DNA of 64,000 nucleotides from Anodontia alba (Eukaryota > Mollusca > Bivalvia > Lucinida > Lucinidae), in the NCBI GenBank assembly GCA_964016985.1, contig OZ024831.1:22186609-22250608 (forward strand). The letters are read 5' to 3'. The position numbers were made by a program, and so were the translations under genes. This document shows positions 10,883-22,315 of the stretch, in pieces. Each line of letters starts with the position of its first letter. The stretch's first letter is position 1. The notes below the pieces were generated by a model, which saw only the letters and a list, made by a program, of their open reading frames with translations, was not told the origin of the DNA and did no database searches.

Positions 10883-11096
10883 TTAACCCTTGTCTTGTTG
10901 AATAAATGAAGATGCCAGGCCCACTTCAAATTTTCAGCCAATCAGATTACTTGATCTGGATTATTGCTATAAATTCACATACTTAATGGCAAACAGTGCA
11001 GATCCAGATCAGTTGGCTTCTTCAGAAGCCAACTGATCTGGATCTACACTGTTTGCAAAGGCAAGGTATATCCGGGTTCAGCAGGACAAGGGTTAA
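10883..11096. mobile_element. MITE family D, complete, abutting a splice acceptor
   Basis: Terminal repeats TTAACCCTTGTCTTGTTGAA and the complementary cagcaggacaagggttaa flank a gatcagttggcttcttcaga palindrome. Its end lies about 20 bp from the acceptor of zinc-finger exon copy 2. Confidence 0.75.
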
Positions 11097-11560
11097 CTTT
11101 TAATACACAGAATTTAATTATGAACAGACAGGTAAAATTCTTTTTTCAACCAAAAATGTATCAATATTTCTCTTATTTCTTGATAATGCGGAGCAACAGA
11201 TAGTTTTTAGACACGTGTACTTTACCCCTCAAAATTAAATTAATTAGGTAAAATTTAATTTCCAATTTTTCATCTGAGTATCGTTACTCTGAAAAATTAA
11301 AATAAGTAAAAACTGACAAATGAATAAAAAAAGCACTAAAATGCCTGAAAAGGAAGGTGTATTCAGAGACCAAGAACAAATATCCATTTGTTAGAATTTT
11401 AATCCATCAAAATAACTTGGAACAAGTTAACTCTAAAATAATATCATAATTTCAACAAGGATGGATGTGCTGGGTTTGGATTGGTAGAGTTTTAGCCTCT
11501 CAGAGAGGTTTAGGATAGGAAAAACCCAAAAAGGTTAAGGTACAATGTAGGTGTCAAGAA

Positions 11561-11833
11561 AGGTCAAGGAAAGTTAAGGAAATGTGGTATTCAGGAAATA
11601 TTTTGCATAGCACTAGTTAAGGTGCTTTTTTCAATCCAAAAGTATTCATATTTTTCTTATTTCTCCACAAAAACATATGTTGTGGTACTCATTAGAAGCG
11701 CCTTGGCGAGGCGTTTCTAATGAGTACCCACAACATGTGTTTTCGTGGAGAAATAAGAAAAATATTTATCGGATACCCTCCCTTATCTAGGTCAAGGAAA
11801 GTTAAGGAAATGTGGTATTCAGGAAATATTTTG
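11561..11833. mobile_element. MITE family A between 45-bp direct repeats
   Basis: A family A element (roughly 11606-11788) lies between two identical 45-bp segments (11561-11605 and 11789-11833, beginning aggtcaaggaaagttaagg). The duplication is far longer than a MITE target-site duplication. Confidence 0.8.
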
Positions 11834-13069
11834 GCTGATTATCCAGGGTGCATATCATACCCAGTATCACTCATCATTCACATATCTAGAGCAGAGTGTC
11901 GGTTGGTAGTTGGGTTGGGTCAAGCTGGTACTGAAAGTATTCTGGTAATCAGAGTAGCCTAGGGAAAAGTTGCAGAGTGGTTTGTGGAGTCAGGTATAAG
12001 TTTTGTTTAGCTCCTATCCTACCATACCATACTGGAATATAATAGTGAAAATGACTTAGGGCTAAAACAACTCCTCTAATTAGGCCAGATCAACTTGCAC
12101 CTTACAATTAGAACCCAATGACCCAGGTTGAAATGAGCTAAATGAGCTGGGTTTTCTATCTTGAGAAAATTTTCAGTTGGGACAAGTTCTTGTCATTACT
12201 TTACCATTGTGGTAAAACACATTAGCACTTAATGACATGCCATCTACAAAAATATTTAGACTGGTTTCTCATCGATTTGCGAGAGCCAGATGCTAATTTC
12301 AGTGCTAATTTATGAACTTTCGGGGCACAGTCTGGAACACTAAGAAAATGTAAACAAATCTGATATGCATGCACAAGGTGCTTACTTGCACATTAGAGAA
12401 TCAGTCTCCATGAGTGATAAATAACTGCACATCTAGACTTTAGAATAGTGTAAAAACCTGGATATGCTGCTTATCTGTTCTCCTGATATGCTGTGGGCAC
12501 ACATTAGAAGCACTGCACTTATGCAGTACCAACAACATACATTTTCATCAAGAAAAATAATTACCTGATACCTATCTTATCTAGAGCTATTGTTTCAGCA
12601 TTCATTAGATAAAAATTAGTAACCTGGGTTCAGTTGTATTAAGATGCTACCGACAGTTCGAATAACACGTGGCAGAATTCAGTAAAATAATTCGACCATA
12701 ATTCCCACGTGAAAAAAAACATGCGTACTGCAGATTCGGCTTTGGGAATTTTTAGGAGTCCGGACCCTGATTTATGCGTCCCGAGATGCAGGATTCTGCG
12801 TCCCCGAGAACCTTGAGTTATATGAATAAACCTGGTCTTGGACATTGGCAAACAGTGCAGACCCAGATAAGACATGGCAGAATGTGGCATCTGATCAGGG
12901 TCTGCATTGTTTGCTTTAATAACAGGAAGTTAAGCGTCAAATAAAACAGTTTCAAATCCCCATCAGGACTGTTTTCCCAGTCTATACTCAGACAATCAAC
13001 CCATCAGTGCTTTCAGTGCTTTGATTTATATTTCTGTATCTATTTATTGACCTCATTAGCATTAAATTT
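11834..13069. other. Gene-free interval with decayed MITEs
   Basis: I see no coding exon. Degenerate family A remains occur near 12480-12590 and a family B core (ggcaaacagtgcagaccc...tctgcattgtttgct) near 12845-12915. Confidence 0.4.
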
Positions 13070-13281
13070 CCATAGCTACAGGTAAGAGGGGGTATCCACA
13101 TGATATTTTTCTTATTTCTCAATGAAAACATATGTTGTGGGTACTCATTAGAAGTGCCTCTCATTAGAAGCACCTCGGCGAGGCGCTTCTAATGAGTATC
13201 CACAACATATGTGTTACTGGAGGAATAAGAAAGATATCAGCATTTTTTGGATGAAAAAAAAATGCCTTATCTGTTGCTATG
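13070..13281. mobile_element. MITE family A
   Basis: The left end is ccatagctacaggtaagag and the right end gccttatctgttgctatg. The central palindrome has a small internal duplication (tcattagaag twice). Confidence 0.7.
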
Positions 13282-13433
13282 ATTTTCTGGTTTCCAGTAA
13301 TATATTACCATATAATGTGATGTTTTTTAGAACCTTTTCAGAAGTCACAGAATATGATTATATTTTATCAGCAATGTTTCTATTGTACTAAAATACAAAA
13401 ATAACTAGAGACAAAATATATACAAGATATTTT

Positions 13434-14530
13434 TTGGGCCTGCACTGCCCGACTGATCCCAAGCATCTGTGGTTATTTCTGCTTGTCACAAAAATAAAAA
13501 AAAATACTTTCCAAAAAAAAATACTTTCCAAGTCCCGTCGAATCTGTCACGTAAATCTTGTGAAGAGTCTAATGGGACTGCTCAGATGCACCCCGGAAAA
13601 GGTATACAATTGGGGACTTTCTTGTGTAGGTTACATTTTCCATTGCTCCCGCATGAAGAAAGCGCGTGCTCGTAGCAATAGTGCATGCTCGTATGAGTGA
13701 CGTTATTTGACAGCGTGCCGGGAAACCGTTTTGGGAGAAAAAGGAACTATTACCTTGTTGCACTGTAAAATATTTTCTTATCAGAAATGCAAATGAAACA
13801 GACACATATTAAAAATTATTAAAAAATTAGTAAGACTTTCGGCCAATCAAAGCAGCAGATCGAAATTTCAGCAAGAAAAGAAGTCCTGGACATTTTTTCT
13901 TAGCGTGTATTGATCGCAACATGGTGCAAATGTAAACATTGAAATAACGTTTTTTCAGGAAGCTCAACAAAGGTATCCATGATCAGAATGTGTGGATATA
14001 TTTCATATATACGTTTGCGATTGCATATAATGGAGCTTTAACTGGTTTTGATTAAAGTATGTTTCACCAAGTGGCATTTCTTATATGCCACTTGGTTTCA
14101 CTTAATATCCATAACTCTCAAGATCACTTAATACAGACAGCAACGAACCTTTTGAGGTTGATATGGGGTATTGAATTTAACTGAAAAACAATGAAAGAGA
14201 GGTGTCAATGGGAGGATTAGTTCACGTTTCTCGAGAAATGTCCTCAAATCTTTTGCTACATAAACCATTAAATAATAGTAATATCTGCTTTACTTGCAGC
14301 ACATGATGGAAGAGTTCAAGTATTGTCACCTCTGAAAAAAAAGCTCAAAACATTGACCGCATTACTTTATTAAATATTAAAAGTGCGACGATCTTTACCA
14401 TGCAAGTAAAATATGTTATGATTGTCATGTCTCCCTGATCAGCAAAGATGTCTCTATTTTCCCATGAGAGAGACATGATGTCATCCTAATTTCTGGGCCA
14501 GCTCCATTGAATTAATTAACAACCTCAGGA
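13434..14530 (+). repeat. ~1.1-kb dispersed repeat R1, copy 1 (CpG-richer)
   Basis: The whole interval aligns by eye, with gaps, to the reverse complement of about 38320-39480. Shared blocks are aagtcccg, gggactgctcagatgc / gggacttctcagatgc, gttacattttccattgctcc, aatgaaacagacacatat, gatcgcaacatggtgc, ccatgatcag and gtctccctgatca...ttcccatgag...tctgggccagct. Neither copy has a long open frame. It is CpG-richer than its surroundings, so alone it would look like a promoter, but the second copy shows it is a repeat. Confidence 0.65.
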
Positions 14531-14614
14531 TGTGTGATAATGATTACTAGTTGGTTACAAACATTGCTCGGAATAATACATAAAGCAGAGACCAAAATCA
14601 CTGGGAGAAAAAAA

Positions 14615-14616
<2 letters not shown>

Positions 14617-14695
<79 letters not shown>

Positions 14696-14712
14696 ACAAA
14701 CACACACACAAA
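14617..14712. repeat. (CA)n microsatellite
   Basis: About 45 nearly uninterrupted CA units lie inside a short inverted-repeat context (tttcattc...). It explains Cys/Val- and Thr/His-repeat open frames here, which are not genes. Confidence 0.95.
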
Positions 14713-14815
14713 GTGTGTGAAAATAAGGAAACTGATTCTCCAACTGGTATTTATAGAATGAAATACTGGGGTCATACTCACTATTAAAGGGGAGTCATGA
14801 AAAAAAAAAAAAAAA

Positions 14816-14920
14816 AAATAGGACTCCTATTTTTGGGGAGTACTAGGACACCTACTTTTTGGCTGGGACTCCTACTTTTTATGAAAGGGGAGTCCCAGAC
14901 TCCTACTTTTAAAATCCTAG
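14816..14920. repeat. Short degenerate tandem repeats (ggactcctacttttt)
   Basis: Four or five variants of ggactcctacttttt occur in about 100 bp, next to an A-rich run. Confidence 0.6.
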
Positions 14921-15265
14921 TGAGAACCCTGTTTTTAAACTCTTGTTACAAGTTGCACTTTGACGCACAGCCACAGGGACACGGGTAATGGTAATCTGAG
15001 TCTTCTCTGATGTTACTTTGTATTGACATTTGCCACTAACATAAGAGTAACTCCTATCATGAAAATCAGGAATTTTCCTGTCCCTTTTAAAATGAAAGTT
15101 TTCACCAAAACAGAGGCATGGAAGTTAATGTGTAATGTACAGTACAGCTCAGGTAAAAAAAAAAAACAAACATTTTTTTTCAATCTGCGGACCAATTTTA
15201 CAATCCAGGATTTTCCGTCGAGTGGTTTGGAGTAAACCACTCTGAGTGAAAAAGTTTAACTCGAA

Positions 15266-15535
15266 ATGCGCTCAATATTTGAAGGAAATTCCTCGGACCT
15301 CAGTGTACCCATGATATTCAGAGTGTTTGCGGGTGGTGATAGATTATTCTGTACTGGCAAGTTTGACCACTCAGAGCATTCTCTCTTTCTCACGACGACA
15401 ACCAAACAAAAATTGTTACAACTGCGAATACAATGTATACCCTCTAAACTAGTGCTGGCAGCAGCAGGATCAGACTGCAAAAATGCACACACTTACATAA
15501 ATATTTCTGCTTCCGATGACCAACTCTGCGACTGA
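15266..15535 (+). other. Open frame with weak HERC/RCC1-like motif, unresolved
   Basis: An 89-codon open frame contains VPMIFRVFAGGDRLFC, which resembles the segment after the RCC1 repeats in HERC3/HERC4-type proteins (a FxGGDQSF-like motif, recalled from memory). Flanking splice sites are poor and no neighbouring exon of such a gene is seen. It could be a lone exon, a retrocopy scrap or chance. Confidence 0.2.
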
Positions 15536-15559
15536 TTTTATGTTTCAGCCGTAAATATC

Positions 15560-15601
15560 AAAGGGTACATCCGAACAACAGGTGGTAACCCCAATGTGCA
15601 A
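15560..15601. repeat. 42-bp inverted repeat, left arm (partner 20131-20172)
   Basis: This segment (aaagggtacatccgaacaac...) is the perfect reverse complement of 20131-20172, about 4.5 kb away. Confidence 0.85.
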
Positions 15602-16428
15602 GGCCGGTCACGTAGTTGGACCAAAGCCGCGAATGATTTCTAATCGTCCAGTTTTAGTTTTGGATTAGGGGTAGTGGTCGCCCGAGTCTTTCAATATATG
15701 TTTTCATGTGACAAGCACTTTTATCCAGGCTGGCCCATTTTTCCTGTGTCACTTAGCACGTGCTGCTGCTGCTGCCATGAAAATAGTTTGAACACCTGAA
15801 GCACTGCTAAAAATTCTAGAGGAGATGCCAATCTAACTGTTTTAGTATTTTACCGTGAAAATAAGGCTGAACATTTCATGTGAATCGTCTGCCCAACATT
15901 AATTTACACTGGAAAATAAGAAGAAAAAAATGAAAATGCCATCCGCTGAATGTGCTAAGCACTTCAAGGGTAAAAGTATGGATACATTTCATTTGACAAG
16001 GGAGAAGAAAGGGACAGGCTGAAATGTATCTACATTGCTCGGATTGAGGCTGGACGGTTGATGATTGGACCAGGGTTAGGGCTGTCCATTTAAATCACCA
16101 CTTAATGATGATGGTGATTTGGTGTCTCATGTCTCTTTCAACAAACAAAATATTATATTTTTTTACATACAGTCATGTCATATAGAGATGATAGGACGTG
16201 GCATCTGACCAGGGTATTCACTGTTTGCAAAAACAGTTTAGCCATTTTTCTCTAGGAATATTTAAATCTCATAGCCGAATGTACCTAAAACGGACGAACC
16301 AGAATGTTATAGGTTTTGCAAACTCTCTCTCTTTCTCTCTCTGGAATGCTCTTTCTTTTTACCCTCATGCAAATATGATATGTCCCCTTTCGAGCTAGAA
16401 GTTACTTGCACTGACTTTATTGGAATAA

Positions 16429-18384
16429 AAACAAGAATTCCGCGGAAGGCGTCATCGCACCTGCTGGCGCAAAAGTCACAGGAGCCACAATCAGAATGTA
16501 GTTATTAAATAAGTTTATTTCATTCTTAGCAGTGCTTACTTGGAAAACTGGGTTGAAAAAATGTAGACAAAGTGCCTAGTGGGGCACATATATTCCAGGC
16601 CAGTCCCATTCCCTCTAATGGCTATATCTTCAGCACGGGTCAAGGTACCTGCTAATTCAGTACATCAAGGAGAAGCACAATGCAAGGTATGGTGGTTGTA
16701 GGCCTTATAGTTGAGGAGTTATCAAACATCAACATAAAATGTGTCAAATATAGGTCAAGGTCACTGGGTCAAGGTACCTGCCAAGCCAGGGCAATGTGTT
16801 GAAGCACTATGCAAGGTTTAGTGGTTGTAGGTCTTATATTTGAGGAAATACTGAACATCAATATAAAATGTGTCAAAGTCACTGGACTGCACAATATAGG
16901 TCAAGGTCACCAGGTCAAGCTACCTGTCGAGTCAGTATATCGAGAAGAAGTGCTATATAAGGTTTGGTGGTTGAAGGCCTTATAGTTGAGGACATATGGA
17001 AGGGTGACGTAAAAGGTGTAAAAGTCAATGGAGCGTGAAATATAGGTCAAGGTCACCCAGTCAAGGTACCTGCAGAGTCCGTACATTGAGGAGAAGCACT
17101 ATGCAAGGTTTGATGGTTGTAGGCCTCATACTTGAGGAGATATTGAACGTTAACGTAAAATGTGTAAAAGGCACTGGAGCGCAAAATATAGGTCAAGGTC
17201 ACCGGGTCAAGATACCTGCTAAGTCAGTACATATAGGAGAAGCACTATGCAAGGTTTGGTGGCTAGAGGTCTTACACTTGAGGAGATCTGGAATGTTGAT
17301 GTAAATTATGTCAAAGTCACTGCAGCCAAAATATAGGTCAAGGTCACCAGGTCAAGGTATCTGCTGTCAGTACATTGAGGAGAAGCACTTTGCAAGGTTT
17401 GGTGGTTGTAGGCCTTATAGTTGAGGAGATATCGAACGTCGACGCAAAATATGTCAAAGTCACTGGAGCGCAAAATATAGGTAAAGGTCACCAGGTCAAG
17501 GTACCTGCCAAGTCTGTACATCTAGAAGAAGCACTATGCAAGGTTCGGTAGTTGTACGCCTTATAGTTGAGAAGATCTGGAACGTCAACGTAAATTGTGT
17601 CAAAGTCAATGGAGCGCAAAATATAGGTCAAGGTCACTGGGTCAACATATCTGCCAAGTCAGGAGGTCAGGGAGATGTGTCATGCAAGGAATGATGGTTG
17701 TTGTAGAATTGTAGTTGATCAGAATACTAACTTTGACGTAAATGTCGAACTTCGACACTACAGAACTGTTAAGAGACAGACGGAAGGACGAACGGACAGA
17801 CGAATGGAAAAGCGGGCACCTATGTCGCAAAGTCAGGAGGTCAGGGAGATATTTCATACAAGGTTTGATGGTTGTTTAGACTTGTAGTTGATTAGAATAC
17901 TAACTTTGACATAAATGTCGAACTTCGACATAAAAGAACTGTTAAGAGACGGACAGACAGACAGACGAACAGACAGACGAATGGAAAAGTGGGCACCTAT
18001 GTCGCAAAGTCGGGAGATCAGGGAGATGTTTCATGAAAGGTTTCATGGTTGTTTAGTCTTGTAGTTGATTAAAATACTAACTTTGACATAAATGTCAAAC
18101 TTCGACATAAATGTTGACAGACGGACGGACGAATGGACAGACATACGGAAAAGCGGACGCCTACGTTGCAAAGTCAGGAAGTCAGGGAGATGTTCCATGC
18201 AAGGTTTGATGGTTGTTTAGTCTTGTAGTTGATTAGAATACTAACTTTGACATAAATGTCGAACGTCATCATAAATGTTGACAGACGGACGGACGGACTG
18301 ACAGACGGACTGACGAACGGACGGACGGACGGACAGAAAATCGGACGCCTATATCGCACCCTGCTACAAGCAGGTGCGATAATG
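16429..18384. mobile_element. Pearl-like non-autonomous element with two tandem-repeat cores
   Basis: A ~150-bp unit (aggtcaaggtcaccaggtca, gagaagcactatgcaaggtt, gaacgtcaacgtaaaatg) repeats about seven times from 16640 to 17660. A different ~160-bp unit (gtcagggagatgtttcatg, ctaactttgacataaatgtc) then repeats four times to 18350, each ending in acgg/acag microsatellite. The flanks carry atcgcacctgct near the left end and agcaggtgcgat at the right end. A tandem-repeat core followed by an ACGG-type microsatellite is the known layout of bivalve pearl/CvA elements, which have been linked to Helentrons. The naming is by structure only. Confidence 0.6.
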
Positions 18385-18459
18385 ATCACACTGGCGGGAA
18401 TCGAACGTGAAAACTGATTGCTGATTCGATCCCCACAGATTGCAGCGATTTATCATAAA

Positions 18460-18615
18460 ACACATGTATTTGTTACGGTCATTGGCTCCTTCCAATGCTT
18501 CAAGATTGGCAGTTACAAGTTTCTGGTGGAAGGGTGTTCAGTGTACTGGTTAACCGCTTATTGTATAAGCATGCCCCCTCTTTATTAGTGAGATTCATAA
18601 AAAATGCTGTTCCCC
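18460..18615 (+). repeat. SINE 3'-body fragment
   Basis: The segment (gattggcagttacaagtttc...gtactggttaaccgcttat) is a diverged copy of the internal part of the SINEs at 45138 and 53807. Confidence 0.55.
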
Positions 18616-19089
18616 ATCCATTTTCGCATGAGCCCGACTCATAAAGCGATTGCAGTTAACTCCCTTTAAATAGTCAATTGCAGTTAGCTCTCTTAAAATA
18701 GTAAAACCTGCAGTGTGAGGACTTTTATCAGGGTACAAATAAATATTATGGTATGTTATTCTCTTACAGTATATATATTAATAACATTATTGGCTTACAC
18801 AGAAATCTTCAGGACTTTCGTTTCCATGTAAAGTGTTCTGTTCTTGTGTCTTCAACATTCAATCAGCAAAACCATGACCGTAATTTATTTAACGAGTAAA
18901 AGAGATGCATGTATAAACCTAGCATCAGCGGGAAAGCTCTTCAAAATGATATTTGTCCATAATATTGTCATATGCCCTCGCAGACATTCTAGGCTGAGTC
19001 TTCCTGGGTAGAAACCAATACTAAGTTATGAGGATAAAGTGTCTTGCTCAACACTTGGTGCTCGCAGGTATCGAACACGCAACTTCTGG

Positions 19090-19285
19090 ATTACCACTCT
19101 CTGGGCAAATTCAGCAGACGACAAATTTGTTATTTGTTTTTATTACAAAGAAAATAGGATTTGACATTTCATGCAGTGGAGACAATTTGCATGAAATGCA
19201 AATCCTGTTTTCTTGGAAGAATGAGAAAAATATTTCAAAATGTCATCTGCTGAAAATTTTACCCAGAGTGCTAAGCGTTATAGTT
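19090..19285. mobile_element. MITE family F
   Basis: The ends are ctgggcaaattcagcagacgac and gtcatctgctgaaaatttta...cagagtgcta. The centre is a gaaaataggatttgacattt palindrome. Related copies are at 27105, 43253 and 60120. Confidence 0.6.
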
Positions 19286-20039
19286 TGCAGAAACAAATCG
19301 CGCATGAGTTTGCGCATGGCAAAACCTACAATAAAACTAGTATGATGAGAGGGATCAGCCTGCACACTCTGAGCCTGCACATCAGTCTGATCAGAGCCTT
19401 CACTAATTGTATATCTCTTACAATCTCTGGGTTTAACAAAACATCTTGTGCGATGAGCGAAGACTCGGGTCAGTCTGCGCAACTGCACATTCTGATAAGA
19501 GCATTCGTTGATCGTATTTACCTTTGATAGCCGGGCTGTCCAAAGCGGGATTAACAGTGCAGCTGCAACAGCACATTCTGATCAGACCCTTCGCTGATCG
19601 TATAGTATGCACCTCCGGTATCACTCCCGGCTATCTAAGAAGCTTGCTTTATATATATAGCGGGTCGATGTACAGACTGACCTGAGTCTTTGCTGGTTGC
19701 ACTTACACTGAAGTATAGTAGGTTTTGTCCGGTTCAGTGTACATACATTGTTAATCATACTTCAGACATGAGAACTTTGTACCGATGTAATTTTGGTTGA
19801 ACTGGAGTTAAGAGGTGGTCAGGTGGTGCGAAGGTTTCATGTATCTTATGTCACCGGGGCGTCCAGCTGATATTGGCTTACAGTTGGGCAAGGCCTGCTA
19901 TCCTTGTAGCAGGTAAGGGTAGGGAGGTGATGTTTTTATTTCTTCTGTTTCTTCACTTTCATTCCTGTTCCTCTTTCTTCCCTGTCCCTCTATTTCATCT
20001 CTTCTGCTATCTCTTCTGTCTCTTTTCTCCCTTTCTCTG

Positions 20040-20125
20040 GGAGACGACACAAAATGACCCATAAGGGTTGACGTGTCGTTAAACCCCAACACAATCAATG
20101 AACTGGAGTTAAACGGCCCAGTCAA
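20040..20125 (+). repeat. SINE 3'-end-like fragment
   Basis: The sequence aaaatgacccataagggttg...taaacggcccagtcaata is SINE-tail-like and abuts the right arm of the 42-bp inverted repeat. Confidence 0.4.
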
Positions 20126-20130
20126 TACTA

Positions 20131-20172
20131 TTGCACATTGGGGTTACCACCTGTTGTTCGGATGTACCCTTT
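20131..20172. repeat. 42-bp inverted repeat, right arm (partner 15560-15601)
   Basis: It is perfectly complementary to 15560-15601. The conservation contrasts with the diverged surroundings. Confidence 0.85.
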
Positions 20173-20489
20173 CCGGGGTGGGCTTATTCATAAGCTATTA
20201 ATCATTTAAGCAGAAACTGACAACTGCCCTTCTTTTCTTTCATATACTTTGACGATAGAGTCTACTTTTGGAGTTATGGCTCCTTGAACACCGAAAATAT
20301 TTTAGTGATTTCTGTAATATATTTGTGTCCGCTCTGTAACTTGAAAACTATTTGAGATATTTTCTTGAAACTTGATGAATTTATTAACAGAGTTATGGCA
20401 CTTGCTTGATGTAAGTGCAGTGGTGGGGCATGGTGAAATGTCTGTAGCCCTTTTATTAGATATTTAACAGTATGAAATATTGGGAAAGG

Positions 20490-20640
20490 GTGCCTAGGTG
20501 GTGTAGTGGTAAAGCTGCTCGCCTTGTCCCCCAGGGGTCATCCCAGGCTTCTCAAGCCTTTCATATGGGACTTTAAAGGTCCACATCTCCGTATGACCTA
20601 GCTGTTAGTGGGACGTAAAAAACACACTCACTCATTTGAT
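20490..20640 (+). mobile_element. Second tRNA-derived SINE family
   Basis: It begins tgcctaggtggtgtagtggt, a good box A (TGGTGTAGTGGT) with the look of a Gly-type tRNA head, then a decayed box B region. It ends ggacgtaaaaaacacactcac. It differs from the main SINE in both head and tail. Confidence 0.5.
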
Positions 20641-20861
20641 ATTGTCATTAGCCTCTATGGCCCCTTAATTGTGTGTGTAAAGTGTGTTTTTGTTTGACAG
20701 ACACTCTTTGATAGCAGAAGTGCCCCTTTAAGTAAATTTATACTGACAAGAGCGGTTGCTGCATGCTAGTGAGAATTTCCCGGTCTTTTACCACAGTAAG
20801 TTATTTATATCGAGTACATGTGGTTGTTGCATGGGAAAGGGCAGTTACAGGAATACCAAAC

Positions 20862-21870
20862 ACAAGAGTTGTCAGAAGACAATGCAGCTCGCCGGAAAGG
20901 GCTGATCCGATAAGAAAACAATCTTTAAATATTAAAGGTTAAATGACAGAGTATGACCTGACTTTGATGTCGGAAGAATGTCTAACTCAGGGATGGGGTA
21001 TATGCCATTGAAACATCTTCCCTTAGGCTGGTGTGGATGAAACATGAAAGCTATATCTTACATACTTCAGCAGCCATGTACACTTTTCAAAACCTAAACA
21101 CAGGTATAATTGACAAAGTATGACCTGATCTTGACTTAGGCAGAAGGTCAAACTCAAGGGGTTTGTACTATTGAAAGGTCTTACTCTAAGGTAGGTGTAG
21201 GCCAAACATTAAAGCACCATCTTGAATACTTTAGCAGTTGCGAACACTTTTCAAAATTTAAACACAAAACTCAAACATGGGTCTAAATGACAAAGTATAA
21301 CCTGACCTTGACCTTGGCAGAAGGTCAAACTGAGGGAATGTCTGTGCTATTGAAAGGTCTTACCCAAATGTTGGTGTGGGCCAAATATTAAAGCGGTATC
21401 TTGAATACTTTTGTAGTTACAAACACTTTTCAAAACTTAAACGCAGAACTCGAACATGGGTTCAAATGACAAAGTATGACCTGACCTTGACCTAGGCAGA
21501 AGGTCAAACTGAGGAAGAGGTGTGTGTTATTGAAAGGTCTAACCCTAAGGCTGGTGTGGGCCAAATATTAGCAGTCTATCTCGAATACTTCAGCAGTTAT
21601 GTACACTTTTCAAAACTTAAACGCAAAACTTAAACATGGGTGTAAAAGACAAAGTAAGAACTGACCTTGACCTAAATAAAGAGTCTATTTTCGGGATGGG
21701 AATGTATGTTATTGAAAGGTCTTACCCTAAAGTAGGTGTAGGCCAAATATGAAAGCAGTACCTTAAACAGTTAAAAAAATATGCACACATTTGAAAACTT
21801 AAACATTGTGCTAACGTGGACGCCGACGCCAACGCCTGGGTGACAACATAAGCTCTCCAGGTTTGTTTTG
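20862..21870. mobile_element. Tandem-repeat-cored element (~175-bp unit, five copies)
   Basis: The unit with gacaaagtatgacctgacct and cacttttcaaaacttaaac repeats near 20941, 21109, 21284, 21464 and 21643. The left flank has a small hairpin (ttgtcagaagacaa) after acacaagag. The right flank is gacgccgacgccaacgcc then gacaacataagctctcc. It has no open frame. Confidence 0.6.
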
Positions 21871-22219
21871 TTTTCTATGGCACATTAAGTAAAAATGACC
21901 ATGCCGGATCCACTTGTGTAGCTGGACTAGACTAAGCCACAGAATCTGGTACTTTTTCTTATGGAGCTTTGTTGAGGCCCATGAATGTGGCTACCAGGTT
22001 TTTCTGTGGACCAAGGGAACACCCAAACATATTCAGGGAACAAGGCAGCATTAGTTAATACTTTAAGAAAACAAGGGAATGAACCTAATTTTGGGGGATC
22101 GGAATGTGGCAATTAGAAAACACTTTTGGGACAATAAGACCTTTGCGACCAGTGCAGACTCAGATCAGCCTGCGCATCCGCATGAGCGTGGATAATATAA
22201 CCTTCACGCTGACTGTGCT

Positions 22220-22315
22220 ATATGACGGAAAAATAAATACATATAAATAAATAAATATATTTAGTAAATAAATAACTAAATAAATTTATTGATTAAATAA
22301 ATAAATAAATAAAAA
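22220..22315. repeat. (TAAA)n-type AT microsatellite
   Basis: Imperfect aaataaat units run for about 95 bp. Confidence 0.8.

Noticed and set aside
13540..13760. CpG-rich promoter of the zinc-finger gene
   Set aside because: The composition is tempting, but the whole stretch recurs inverted at 38.3-39.5 kb, so it belongs to a dispersed repeat. No linked first exon with the required phase was found.
19028..19527. Overlapping 95-105 codon frames on the plus strand
   Set aside because: They overlie a family F MITE and repeat scraps and show no recognisable domain or splice context.
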